Below are positions 56,861-64,000 of a DNA stretch of 64,000 bases, piece after piece. The stretch is taken from the NCBI RefSeq assembly GCF_000014345.1, contig NC_009879.1, positions 1,095,773 through 1,159,772 on the forward strand, written 5' to 3'. The notes under the pieces were generated by a model. That model saw nothing but the letters and a program-made list of their open reading frames with translations, did no database searches and was not told where the DNA came from. This DNA is from Rickettsia canadensis str. McKiel. GTDB taxonomy: Bacteria > Pseudomonadota > Alphaproteobacteria > Rickettsiales > Rickettsiaceae. A program made the position numbers and the translations under genes. How positions within the stretch are numbered: the stretch's first letter is position 1; each line of letters opens with the position of its first letter.

Positions 56861-57639
56861 ATGAAAGACAAAGTAACAGTTATTACCGGTTCTACTAGCG
56901 GTATCGGTCTTAAGATAGCAAAACATTTTGCAAAACTTGAGTCTAAAATAGTTATTAACGGTTTTACAAAAGAAGATGAAGTAGCCAAAATTTCAGCAGA
57001 ATTAAAAGAACTTGGTGCAAGTAGTGTATTTTATCAAGGAATAAATTTGGAAAAGCCTGATGAAATTCGTTCTATGTTCGAGAAAATAATAAAAGAATTC
57101 GGCAAAATAGATATATTAGTAAATAACGCAGGTATTCAACATGTTGCCCCTATTGATGAATTTCCTGAAGATAAATGGGAGCAAATACTACGTATAGATT
57201 TAATAGCTTCTTTTTATACTACAAAATACGTAATACCGATTATGAAAAAAACGGCTTTGGACGAATCGTCAACATCGCTTCCGCTCATGCATATGTTGCA
57301 TCACCATTTAAGTCAGCATATGTAGCAGCAAAGCACGGTGTTCTTGGGCTTACCAAAACCATTGCTTTAGAAGTGGCTGAGAATAATATTACAGTTAATG
57401 CTATTTGCCCGGGTTATGTTAATATTCCCTTAGTCAAGAATCAAATAGCAGATACTGCTAAAGCTAGAAATATCAGTGGAGAATCAGCATTACAAGATGT
57501 AATCCTAAAATCTCACGCCACAAAAAAATTTGTCGAAGCTGATGAAATAGCAAACTTAGTAATATTCTTATGTGACGAAAAAGCATCATCAATAACAGGT
57601 AGTGGACTCTTGATAGATGGCGGCTGGACGGCACAGTAG
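56861..57639 (+). pseudogene. Frameshifted short-chain dehydrogenase (3-hydroxybutyrate dehydrogenase-like)
   Basis: A classical SDR split into two overlapping frames. The first (56861-57325) has the cofactor motif VITGSTSGIGLKIAKHFAKL (about 7-26) and NNAGIQHVAPIDEFPEDKWE. The second holds GFGRIVNIASAHAYVASPFK then SAYVAAKHGVLGLTKTIALE (Ser-Tyr-Lys catalytic residues), ICPGYVNIPLVK and the end of an SDR. The switch is at an A7 run around 57246, where MKKNGFGR would need eight As; one base has been lost. The protein matches bacterial D-3-hydroxybutyrate dehydrogenase. Transcriptional slippage or a sequencing error could restore it. Confidence 0.83.
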
Positions 57640-57656
57640 TTTTTAATTCTTAATAT

Positions 57657-57684
57657 TTGTTAGTTATTGAGAAATAACTAACAA
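57657..57684 (+). terminator. 12-bp stem-loop, terminator-like
   Basis: TTGTTAGTTATT pairs exactly with AATAACTAACAA around GAGA, 18 bases after the dehydrogenase stop, and is followed by TAAAACTTCTTG. Without a strong T-tract it is a weak intrinsic terminator. Confidence 0.55.
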
Positions 57685-57849
57685 TAAAACTTCTTGCAAA
57701 AATTTGATTTACTACTTTACACTTGAAATAAACTAAAATTTATCCAAGTAGAATATAAATTTTTAAACTGAAGAAATTGAATTAAATAGAGTAAAAAATG
57801 CCAAATTAATTAAAAATTACTATAACTGAAATATATAGAGAAGGTGTGT

Positions 57850-58495
57850 AATCACCAAAAAAAACATTATCGGATTTCATAGTTTAGATGATTTTAAAAA
57901 TAACAAAGAATCAATAAATGACTTTGTACAAGAATTAAAAAAATATAAAGTCGCTAAAGCTTATGATCTTAACAATGATAAAATCGGTTATATTAATAAT
58001 GAACGAAATTTAATAAGAAATGAAAATATTAAAGTTGATTATAATAATGAAACTATTCTTCAAAAAGATGTGGAAAAGTATTTGCTATTGAAAAAAATGA
58101 TAAGTTCTTAGATTTAGAAGGTAAAGCTTTATAAAATCAAAATAAGTAATAAAAAAATCACTTGCACGAAAATAAGCAAATGATTTTCATAGAAGGAGGC
58201 AGTCAAGTTGGTAAAACTACTTTAGCTAAAAATTTAAATCTTTATTTAAGTTTGGTGGTTTTCCTGTCTCTTATCTTTCAACCATTACAAGATGGCTTGA
58301 GTCAATCGATGCTAATTGAACCAAAAACTTCTTCAAATCAAGGATTAAATCCAAATTTGAAATATTTTCAAGAACTTTTAAATTGTCCTTTTGCATTCCA
58401 AGTAACACCTAATATGAAATATAAAGAAATTGACTGCTTCAGTTATAATTACCCTTTAATTGGGCCAGCAAAGACTTTTTATTCCAATTAGTTTA
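57850..58495 (+). pseudogene. Decayed P-loop protein gene
   Basis: The first open part reads NIIGFHSLDDFKNNKESIND then FVQELKKYKVAKAYDLNND, ending at a stop after LLLKKMISS. A later frame gives KVFAIEKNDKFLDLEGKAL, then MIFIEGGSQVGKTTLAKNLN (Walker A GGSQVGKT) at 58177 onward. After that the frame changes again: GGFPVSYLSTITRWLESIDA is an alternative continuation. I do not recognise the family; a P-loop NTPase is clear. The stretch 57690-57850 contains nothing recognisable. Confidence 0.5.
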
Positions 58496-58533
58496 AATAT
58501 CGCCAATATACTAAGTAAATACAGAGTAGGAGA

Positions 58534-58662
58534 TATACGAAGATCAACTTCAAAAAGAGCAAGTGGTCCATAAGAGGAGGAGCCGAGCGTATACTTAATA
58601 CGTGTGAGTACTACTTGTATGATAACGTGTAGCCAATCTTTGAAGTTCACCGAGTATATTAA
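58534..58662. repeat. Dispersed repeat, family D
   Basis: AAGATCAACTTCAAAAAGAG, AGGAGGAGCCGAGCGTATAC, then GATAACGTGTAGCCAATCTT and TGAAGTTCACCGAG; the outer ends are partly complementary. It aligns with 12141 in block order and lies in the 5' region of the MFS gene. Confidence 0.65.
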
Positions 58663-58732
58663 CACTTTACACTTTAAAAATGATGTAATTTGTCTATAAT
58701 AACTAATTAGCAATTAAATTATTTAAAGCTCG

Positions 58733-59998
58733 ATGAATAGATCTAAGTTCATTTTTTTATCTGCTATTTCAGGTAATGTACTCGAATATTATGATTTTAC
58801 TGTATATTCAGTTTTTTCGCTGATTATTGGACAAGTTTTTTTCCCGGATAAGTCAGAATTTATTCGAATTCTTCTAAGCCTTGGAGTATTTGCAGTCGGT
58901 TTTCTGACAAGACCGATAGGGGGCATATTATTTGGTTATATAGGTGATAGATACGGCAGACGTACCGCTTTAATAATCTCGATGCTAGGTATGACTATTC
59001 CAACCTTTATTATGGGTCTCATACCCTCATACACAAGTATTGGGATTTATGCCCCTATAACGCTAGTTATAATGCGGCTTATTCAAGGTTTATGTATTAG
59101 CGGTGAAGGAACGGGAGCTGCTATTTTTATTCTAGAACATCGTCAAAATTTAAAACCTGGCTTTACGGCTGGTTTGGTTCACGGTTCAAATATTGCAGGT
59201 ACTTTAGTTGCAACATTTATTGGTATTATAATCGAGCGTTATTTTTCTCATATAGATTTTGCTTGGCGTTTTGCTTTCTTACTTGGTGGCTTTATGGGTC
59301 TTGTCGGATTTTACTTGCGATTGCGTGTATCGGAAACACCGATTTTTAAAATGCTTGAGAAGAAAAAACAAGTTCTTAAAGCACCTTTTTCCAATGTAAT
59401 TAAAACTGCTTGGAGATCTATGTTTTTAACTATGTGTATAGGTGCTATTGCTAGCAGTGTCATGTATTTAGTAAAAACTTATATAAATGTTTTCTATAAT
59501 AATGTTATGCATCTTGGTAATACTATTGCTTTATCATATTTGGCTTATAGCTCGTTTATTGCAATGATAGCAATGCCGCTTGCCGGCGCTACTACCGATA
59601 TCATTGGAAAATTTAAAACGGCAATGTTTGTCGGAGTTGCTATCTTGATATTAATTTTACCTACTATGTTACTTATGTCGGCAGAAGAGATGTGGCAACA
59701 ATTTATAGCACTTACAATTCTTGGTATGCTTGCAGGAAGTATAGCAGGCACAGCTTATATATTTGTTATATCCTTATTTACAGCAGAACAAAGATTTACC
59801 GGTGTTGCTTTCAGCTACAATCTTGCAATAGCGATATTCGGCGGAACTTCACCGATTATTTCTAGTTGTCTTGTAGAGCATACAGGAATATTTTATGCTC
59901 CGGCTTTTTATATAATGATTATTGCTACCGCATTTTTAGTGATTATGTATATGATGAGAAATGTAATTAAACGAATATCGGATAGCATACTTGTTTAA
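58733..59998 (+). CDS. MFS transporter, proline/betaine (ProP-like) symporter
   Basis: Intact 421-residue member of the metabolite:H+ symporter family (the SP/ProP-like type). About 12 helices: helix 1 AISGNVLEYYDFTVYSVFSL (about 12-31), loop RPIGGILFGYIGDRYGRRTA (about 61-80), LIQGLCISGEGTGAAIFILE (about 115-134), WRFAFLLGGFMGLVGFYLRL and the C-terminal half. Substrates for rickettsial ProP paralogues are unproven; host amino acids or betaines are reasonable guesses. It retains the ancestral form of two pseudogenes in the window. Confidence 0.9.
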   Translation: MNRSKFIFLSAISGNVLEYYDFTVYSVFSLIIGQVFFPDKSEFIRILLSLGVFAVGFLTRPIGGILFGYIGDRYGRRTALIISMLGMTIPTFIMGLIPSYTSIGIYAPITLVIMRLIQGLCISGEGTGAAIFILEHRQNLKPGFTAGLVHGSNIAGTLVATFIGIIIERYFSHIDFAWRFAFLLGGFMGLVGFYLRLRVSETPIFKMLEKKKQVLKAPFSNVIKTAWRSMFLTMCIGAIASSVMYLVKTYINVFYNNVMHLGNTIALSYLAYSSFIAMIAMPLAGATTDIIGKFKTAMFVGVAILILILPTMLLMSAEEMWQQFIALTILGMLAGSIAGTAYIFVISLFTAEQRFTGVAFSYNLAIAIFGGTSPIISSCLVEHTGIFYAPAFYIMIIATAFLVIMYMMRNVIKRISDSILV

Positions 59999-60135
59999 TT
60001 TAAAAAATTGGCAGCGTTATTTCTTGCACAGTCCTCATGTAGATTATAAACTACACTGCTGCTGTTATAAGCTTCAAAATGCCTTGTTCTTTTCTAAATT
60101 AAACTTCGTCTAATGACTCCTAATTTATTTAGGTA

Positions 60136-60975
60136 ATGAATATGGAAAATAGAAAAATAACTAGTAATTGGTTTACTGATTTACGTGATTTATTATGTGC
60201 GGAATTTGAAAAAATTGAAGAAGAATATACAAAAGAAAAAGATATAGAACCTGCTAAATTTGTGCGTTCAAACTGGGAACGTAACGGTGGAGGCGGCGGT
60301 GTTATGTCTCTTATGAAAGGAGAAGTATTTGAAAAAGTAGGAGTTAATATTTCTACTGTATTTGGCGAATTCTCTCCCGAATTTCGTACAGAAATTCCAG
60401 GAGGAGAGCTAGACGGGAAATTCTTTGCAACTGGTATTTCAGTAGTTGCACATCTTAAATCACCGTTAATTCCTGCTATGCATTTTAATACTCGTTATAT
60501 AGAAACTTCTAAAAGTTGGTTTGGCGGAGGAGGAGATTTAACACCGTATTATCCGGAAGAAAACGAAACCACAAAATTTCATGCAGCTTTTAAAAAAGCA
60601 TGTGATAAGTATGATTTTAGTTATTATCCTAAATTCAAAAAGCAATGTAACGAATATTTTTATCTAAAGCACCGAAAGGAACCAAGAGGAGTAGGCGGAA
60701 TATTCTATGATTACTTAAATAGCGGTAATTTTGAGCAGGATTTTGCTTTCACTAAGGATGTTGGTAAGGCTTTACTATCAGTATATCCTAAAATCGTTAG
60801 AAATAAGCTATTTTTGCCTTGGACTGCTGAGCAGAAAGAATACCAGCTTATAAGGCGAGGTAGATATGTAGAATTTAATCTACTATATGATCGCGGTACT
60901 AAATTCGGTTTAATGACATATGGGAATGTTGAAGCAATATTAATGTCACTACCACCTGAAGTAAAATGGTGTTAA
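60136..60975 (+). CDS. hemF: Oxygen-dependent coproporphyrinogen III oxidase
   Basis: Decarboxylates coproporphyrinogen III to protoporphyrinogen IX, needing O2. 279 residues with the signatures WERNGGGGGVMSLMKGEVFE (about 48-67), GVNISTVFGEFS, FFATGISVVAHLKSPLIPAM then HFNTRYIE (about 94-121), WFGGGGDLTPYYP (about 128-140), HRKEPRGVGGIFYDYLNSG and RRGRYVEFNLLYDRGTKFGL. I use the first ATG at 60136; an ATG at 60142 has a better-spaced AGG. The 137 bases upstream look like another rickettsial repeat (only one copy here). Confidence 0.97.
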   Translation: MNMENRKITSNWFTDLRDLLCAEFEKIEEEYTKEKDIEPAKFVRSNWERNGGGGGVMSLMKGEVFEKVGVNISTVFGEFSPEFRTEIPGGELDGKFFATGISVVAHLKSPLIPAMHFNTRYIETSKSWFGGGGDLTPYYPEENETTKFHAAFKKACDKYDFSYYPKFKKQCNEYFYLKHRKEPRGVGGIFYDYLNSGNFEQDFAFTKDVGKALLSVYPKIVRNKLFLPWTAEQKEYQLIRRGRYVEFNLLYDRGTKFGLMTYGNVEAILMSLPPEVKWC

Positions 60976-61016
60976 ATACTTAGTTTGATTGCACAAATTG
61001 AAAAAGATGATCAGGT

Positions 61017-61083
61017 GTCATACCATGACTTGACTACGGTATCCAAAAATATAACTTATACCAGCTAAGCCACAGTATAACAT
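61017..61083. repeat. Family B-like repeat
   Basis: GTCATACCATGACTTGACTA and CCAGCTAAGCCACAGTATAA form the arms; a divergent copy between convergent hemF and hemJ, where a bidirectional hairpin would fit. Confidence 0.55.
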
Positions 61084-61095
61084 AGTTACACTATA

Positions 61096-61533
61096 CTAGT
61101 CAAATGGTTTTACTATAACCATTATTACTGCAATAATCATACAAATAGTAGGAATCTCGTTGACTATACCATAAAAATTTTCTGAATGGATATTCTTACC
61201 GTTTGCAAAATCTTTTCTCCATCTTGCAAGTAAACCGTGAAATATCACTAAAATTAACACTGCAAGCATTTTAATGTGAAACCAATTGCCAAGAGCAACA
61301 AATCCGTAAATGTGAGCATTTATTAAACCAAATATAAATGTGCTAATCATTGCCGGATTCATAATGAATCTAAGTAATTTTAGCTCCATTACTTGTAAAG
61401 TACTATCTAGCTCACTACCTATTTCAGCTTTGGTATGGTAAACATATATCCTAGGTAAATAAAGAAGTCCTACCATCCAACATATAGCAGATATAAGATG
61501 GATTGACTTAAACCACAGATAGTAACTTGTCAT
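61096..61533 (-). CDS. hemJ: Protoporphyrinogen IX oxidase HemJ
   Basis: Membrane-bound oxidase converting protoporphyrinogen IX to protoporphyrin IX, replacing HemG/HemY in many alphaproteobacteria. The 145 residues show four helices: YLWFKSIHLISAICWMVGLL (about 5-24, with the conserved His), LPRIYVYHTKAE (about 26-37), LKLLRFIMNPAMISTFIFGL (about 52-71), WFHIKMLAVLILVIFHGLLA (about 84-103) and RWRKDF, then a final hydrophobic stretch. It lies 11 bases downstream of hemH on the same strand, as part of a hemE-H-J operon. Confidence 0.93.
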   Translation of the reverse strand: MTSYYLWFKSIHLISAICWMVGLLYLPRIYVYHTKAEIGSELDSTLQVMELKLLRFIMNPAMISTFIFGLINAHIYGFVALGNWFHIKMLAVLILVIFHGLLARWRKDFANGKNIHSENFYGIVNEIPTICMIIAVIMVIVKPFD

Positions 61534-61544
61534 TTTTTTCCTTA

Positions 61545-62588
61545 TTAATTCTTTAATTTACACAAGCATTTAGTAAATTCATTTGGACATATTCTTGTAC
61601 TAGAGCTACTTGTAACTAAATTAGTATCAACCTTATTAATAAATCGTAGCAATATATTTGTCAAACTATTAATAAAAATTTTATTTGTTCCAAGCGTCGG
61701 GATTCGAGTATATTGAATTTCATATTTATCTGCGATTAATTTATATTCAATATCAAGCTCTACAAGCGTCTCAACATGTTCGGATACAAAGGATATAGGT
61801 ACAATAATCACGTCTTTTTTTAACTTTCCCGCCAGCTCTATTTCGTCTTCCGTATTCGGTTTTAACCATTCTATAGGCCCTACTCTGCTTTGATAAGTTA
61901 TCTTATAATCTAGATCTTTTATATTTAATTCTTTGACTATTGCTTTTACTGTTTCTTTTATCTGAAAACTATAAGGATCACCTGCTTTTATTATTTTTTC
62001 AGGTAGCCCGTGAGCAGAAAATAATATACAAAAATTTTTATCGTATAGTTTTTCTTTTATTAAGGAAACATGAGCTTTTATAAAATCTTCTTCTAGAGGA
62101 TAACAGCAAACTGTTTTAATTGGAATATCAAGTGTTTTAATTGGAATATCAAGGTTTTGTAAAAAATTTTTAACCGACGATCCCGTCGTAGTACTTGAAA
62201 ATTGAGGATATAGAGGCAATAATATTATTTCGCTTGGATTATATTTTTTTATTTGATTTATTGTTTCTTTAACAAACGGTGCTGAATATCTCATATTTAT
62301 AAAAACAGCAAAGTCTTCTTTTATAAGTTGCTTTAGCTTTTTGGTTAGTAATAACCTCTGCTCTTGCGTTTCCTGAAGTAGAGAAGATTTACCACCGATT
62401 AAAGAATAAATTTTTTGAGATTTCCTTTCTCTAATAATAGAAATTATTTTGGCGATAATATAACGCAAGGGATTTGGTAAATTAATTATAGCTTTGTCAT
62501 AGAATAAATTAAATAAAAAAGGTTTTACCAATTCAAGACTATTTGGACCTCCTAAGTTAAAAAGTACTATTGCTATTCTTTTCTTCAT
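61545..62588 (-). CDS. hemH: Ferrochelatase
   Basis: Inserts Fe2+ into protoporphyrin IX. 347 aa: VLFNLGGPNSLELVKPFLFN (about 8-27), RYSAPFVKETINQIKKYNPS, LLPLYPQFSSTTTGS (about 122-136), LFSAHGLPEKIIKAGDPYSF (about 195-214; catalytic His), YQSRVGPIEWLKP (about 228-240) and FVSEHVETLVELDIEY (Glu/His). It has a tandem duplication of seven residues (LDIPIKTLDIPIKT, about 146-159). The start is 6 bases after the hemE stop. Confidence 0.96.
   Translation of the reverse strand: MKKRIAIVLFNLGGPNSLELVKPFLFNLFYDKAIINLPNPLRYIIAKIISIIRERKSQKIYSLIGGKSSLLQETQEQRLLLTKKLKQLIKEDFAVFINMRYSAPFVKETINQIKKYNPSEIILLPLYPQFSSTTTGSSVKNFLQNLDIPIKTLDIPIKTVCCYPLEEDFIKAHVSLIKEKLYDKNFCILFSAHGLPEKIIKAGDPYSFQIKETVKAIVKELNIKDLDYKITYQSRVGPIEWLKPNTEDEIELAGKLKKDVIIVPISFVSEHVETLVELDIEYKLIADKYEIQYTRIPTLGTNKIFINSLTNILLRFINKVDTNLVTSSSSTRICPNEFTKCLCKLKN
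62113..62154. repeat. 21-bp tandem duplication inside hemH
   Basis: GTTTTAATTGGAATATCAAG plus one base occurs twice in direct succession, differing only at the last base, adding seven residues (LDIPIKT) in frame. Confidence 0.9.
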
Positions 62589-62594
62589 ATTATT

Positions 62595-63614
62595 TCATTT
62601 TTTAAAACTTCTAACATATTCTGTTAAAAATTCTACATTTTCTATAGGTGTTTCAGGCAAAATACCATGTCCTAAATTAAAGATAAAATTCTTTCCTTCC
62701 ATTACCTGAAGAATTTCGTAAGCTTTTTCTTTAATAATTTCTTTATTAGTAAGTAATACAACTGGATCTAAATTACCTTGTACTATTACTTTATCACTCC
62801 ACTCTTTCATTTTTTCAAGAGGGATCATTTGATCTACAGCTAAAATATCTATCGGTACTTCTTTTATAAATTTTTCGTACAACAATCCTGCTCCTTTAGG
62901 AAAAGCAATGATAGGAGTTTTTGGAAGAACTTCTTTTACTTTTAGTATAATCTTTTTTGTCGGTTCTATTACAAATTCTGTAAATTCTTCTTCTGCAAGT
63001 ACTCCCGAACATGAATCAAAAAGCTTTAAAATATTTGCTCCTGATTCTACTTGATTTATAAGATGATAGGTTGTTTTATCTATTAAAAAATTCAATAATT
63101 CTTTAGATAATGCTTTATTTTCATAGACAAATTTTTTGCTCGTTTTAAAATCCTGTTTTCCTTTCCCTTCTAGCATGTAACTCATCACTGTCCAAGGACT
63201 TCCTGCAAATCCTATTAAAGAAGTGGTAGAGGGTAATTCTTTTTTGACTTTTTTTATTATTTTATAAACCTTTTCTAATTTATTATTCGTGTCACTTTGC
63301 AGATATTTAAAATCTTCTTGTGATCTAAATTGTCTTAATATAGGTCCTATGTTTTCTTTAAAATCCACTTCCCATCCAAGAGCGTGAGGTAAAACTAATA
63401 TATCGGAAAAAATAATAGCTGCATCAAAATGATAACGTCTTATCGGTTGTAATGTTACTTCTGTTGCTTTGTTAACATCATAACAAAAATCTAGAAAATT
63501 TTTTATTGTTTCTCTTATTTTTTTATATTCCGGTAAATATCTACCTGCTTGACGCATAAACCAAACAGGTATTTTATCACTATTTCCTTTTAATGGATTT
63601 AGAAGTTGCTTCAT
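62595..63614 (-). CDS. hemE: Uroporphyrinogen decarboxylase
   Basis: Decarboxylates uroporphyrinogen III to coproporphyrinogen III. The 339-residue protein has the N-terminal signature [19 protein letters not shown] (about 16-34), [16 protein letters not shown] (about 70-85), [18 protein letters not shown] (about 135-152), FDSCSGVL (about 206), IIAFPKGAG and [20 protein letters not shown] (about 310-329). It is the first gene beside the origin and is transcribed away from it, matching the hemE-flanked origin known from R. prowazekii and Caulobacter. Confidence 0.97.
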   Translation of the reverse strand: MKQLLNPLKGNSDKIPVWFMRQAGRYLPEYKKIRETIKNFLDFCYDVNKATEVTLQPIRRYHFDAAIIFSDILVLPHALGWEVDFKENIGPILRQFRSQEDFKYLQSDTNNKLEKVYKIIKKVKKELPSTTSLIGFAGSPWTVMSYMLEGKGKQDFKTSKKFVYENKALSKELLNFLIDKTTYHLINQVESGANILKLFDSCSGVLAEEEFTEFVIEPTKKIILKVKEVLPKTPIIAFPKGAGLLYEKFIKEVPIDILAVDQMIPLEKMKEWSDKVIVQGNLDPVVLLTNKEIIKEKAYEILQVMEGKNFIFNLGHGILPETPIENVEFLTEYVRSFKK

Positions 63615-63749
63615 ACAATTACTAAAGATTTAAATTAATAAATATATTTGTTTTTTATATAAACAGAATTATGTAGATTAAATGTTTTAAACAGAGTTAT
63701 CAACAAAATTTTCATTAAGATTTTCTAAAAAAATTAGTATTTTTAATTA

Positions 63750-63758
63750 TTATTCACA
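63750..63758 (+). promoter_or_regulatory. DnaA box (TTATTCACA)
   Basis: One-mismatch DnaA box in the hemE-proximal origin, followed by an AT-rich stretch that could be the unwinding region. Confidence 0.6.
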
Positions 63759-63849
63759 TAAGTTTGTAATGAATTTATATAAGTGGATAATTAAGTGTAA
63801 AATTCATTTATAACTTAGAAAAGACTTCTTTTTTAAAGAAAAATAATAT

Positions 63850-63870
63850 TTATTCACAATTTTATCCACA
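63850..63870 (+). promoter_or_regulatory. Paired DnaA boxes
   Basis: TTATTCACA at 63850-63858 and the exact TTATCCACA at 63862-63870 are separated by three bases on the same strand. Confidence 0.7.
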
Positions 63871-63910
63871 AACTATTTATTTAAAAGAAACTACACTAGA
63901 TTTACTTGAT

Positions 63911-63925
63911 TTAATGAGGATTTAA
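63911..63925. promoter_or_regulatory. Possible CtrA binding site (TTAA-N7-TTAA)
   Basis: TTAATGAGGATTTAA fits the alphaproteobacterial CtrA half-site pair spaced by seven bases. Such sequences arise by chance in AT-rich DNA, so this is a candidate only; its position between DnaA boxes makes it notable. Confidence 0.45.
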
Positions 63926-63975
63926 GGAAATTTTTAATAGATTTTTATAGGGAAAATAACAAGTTATTAAAAAAT

Positions 63976-63984
63976 TTATCCACA
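63976..63984 (+). promoter_or_regulatory. DnaA box (exact TTATCCACA)
   Basis: Exact consensus match 16 bases from the window edge; further boxes may follow outside. Confidence 0.65.
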
Positions 63985-64000
63985 ATTACATGTGTAAAGT

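Larger units (their letters stand above)
63615..64000. other. Replication origin region (oriC), partial
   Basis: No ORF in the terminal 386 bases. The DNA is AT-rich and carries DnaA-box matches: two exact TTATCCACA on the plus strand (63862-63870, 63976-63984), TTATTCACA at 63750-63758 and 63850-63858, TTATCAACA at 63697-63705, and an inverted near-match at 63782-63790. Also visible is TTAA-TGAGGAT-TTAA at 63911-63925, a possible CtrA site. The hemE side agrees with the mapped rickettsial origin. The rest of the origin would continue past the edge. Confidence 0.8.

Noticed and set aside
58162..58491. 109-residue ORF as an intact P-loop protein
   Set aside because: The frame leaves the conserved continuation soon after the Walker A, so it is a fragment.
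60000..60135. Small gene or riboswitch upstream of hemF
   Set aside because: The text resembles a dispersed rickettsial repeat but has no second copy in this window and no clear RNA fold.
1545..61083. CRISPR array from the regularly recurring palindromes
   Set aside because: The copies are hundreds to thousands of bases apart and divergent, with no spacer structure or cas genes.

Overview
This window is chromosomal DNA from a member of the genus Rickettsia (AT-rich alphaproteobacterial obligate intracellular parasite). The evidence is internal: a typical rickettsial citrate synthase (gltA), the 17-kDa genus antigen lipoprotein, a retropepsin-like aspartic protease of the APRc type, an alphaproteobacterial-type ALA synthase (hemA), rickettsial gene order around rpoD/dnaG, dozens of dispersed palindromic elements that look like Rickettsia palindromic elements (RPEs), and a hemE-flanked replication origin at the right edge. 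By memory comparison only, GltA and the 17-kDa antigen look more diverged than the common typhus and spotted-fever group sequences, so an outlying species such as R. canadensis is possible but unproven.

Layout. 1-7.1 kb: CDF metal transporter, 17-kDa antigen, PEBP-like protein, ZnuC, UvrA, Ssb and a lipoprotein with a hydrolase-like motif. 7.1-8.2 kb: a decayed MFS transporter and tRNA-Arg. 8.3-16.5 kb: DUF167 protein, HtpG, HemA, trigger factor, ObgE, GltA. 16.5-17.8 kb: eroded DNA with one short antitoxin-like ORF. 17.8-26 kb: uracil-DNA glycosylase, RluD-type pseudouridine synthase, PrmC (with an in-frame palindromic insertion and a decayed TrmB tail), Sua5/TsaC, GlyS, GlyQ, QueH. 26-30.7 kb: a second decayed MFS transporter and a three-gene block of poorly known membrane proteins resembling the PilM/N-PilO (GspL-GspM) inner-membrane platform. 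30.8-39.8 kb: AlaS, TruA, RpoD, DnaG, a dolichol-kinase-like protein, GreA. 40-41.7 kb: decayed transhydrogenase alpha-subunit genes (pntAB, pntAA). 41.8-51.3 kb: LolA, SRP RNA, DnaX (with an in-frame insertion in its zinc module), YbaB, APRc-like protease, GlnQ, an MBL-fold hydrolase, PAP2 phosphatase, LptF-type permease, HolC, tRNA-Leu, DapE. 51.3-52.2 kb: fossils of nhaA and of a DUF218 gene. 52.3-57.6 kb: LipB, an AmpD-like amidase, tRNA-Thr, S16, L33, MutL, a zinc-finger mini-protein and a frameshifted short-chain dehydrogenase. 57.7-64 kb: a decayed P-loop gene, an intact MFS transporter, then HemF, HemJ, HemH, HemE and the oriC region.

The window is dominated by housekeeping functions (translation, DNA repair and replication, cell envelope, heme), with accessory capacity being lost. 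At least ten genes are in various stages of decay. I sorted the repeats into five informal families, A to E. Some copies lie between genes, some form the ends of proteins (RluD, PAP2), and two appear to sit inside essential proteins in frame (PrmC, DnaX). I found no CRISPR array, prophage, insertion sequence or intact toxin-antitoxin pair. The most interesting items are the in-frame insertions, the nested repeats, the PilMN/PilO-like block and the origin.
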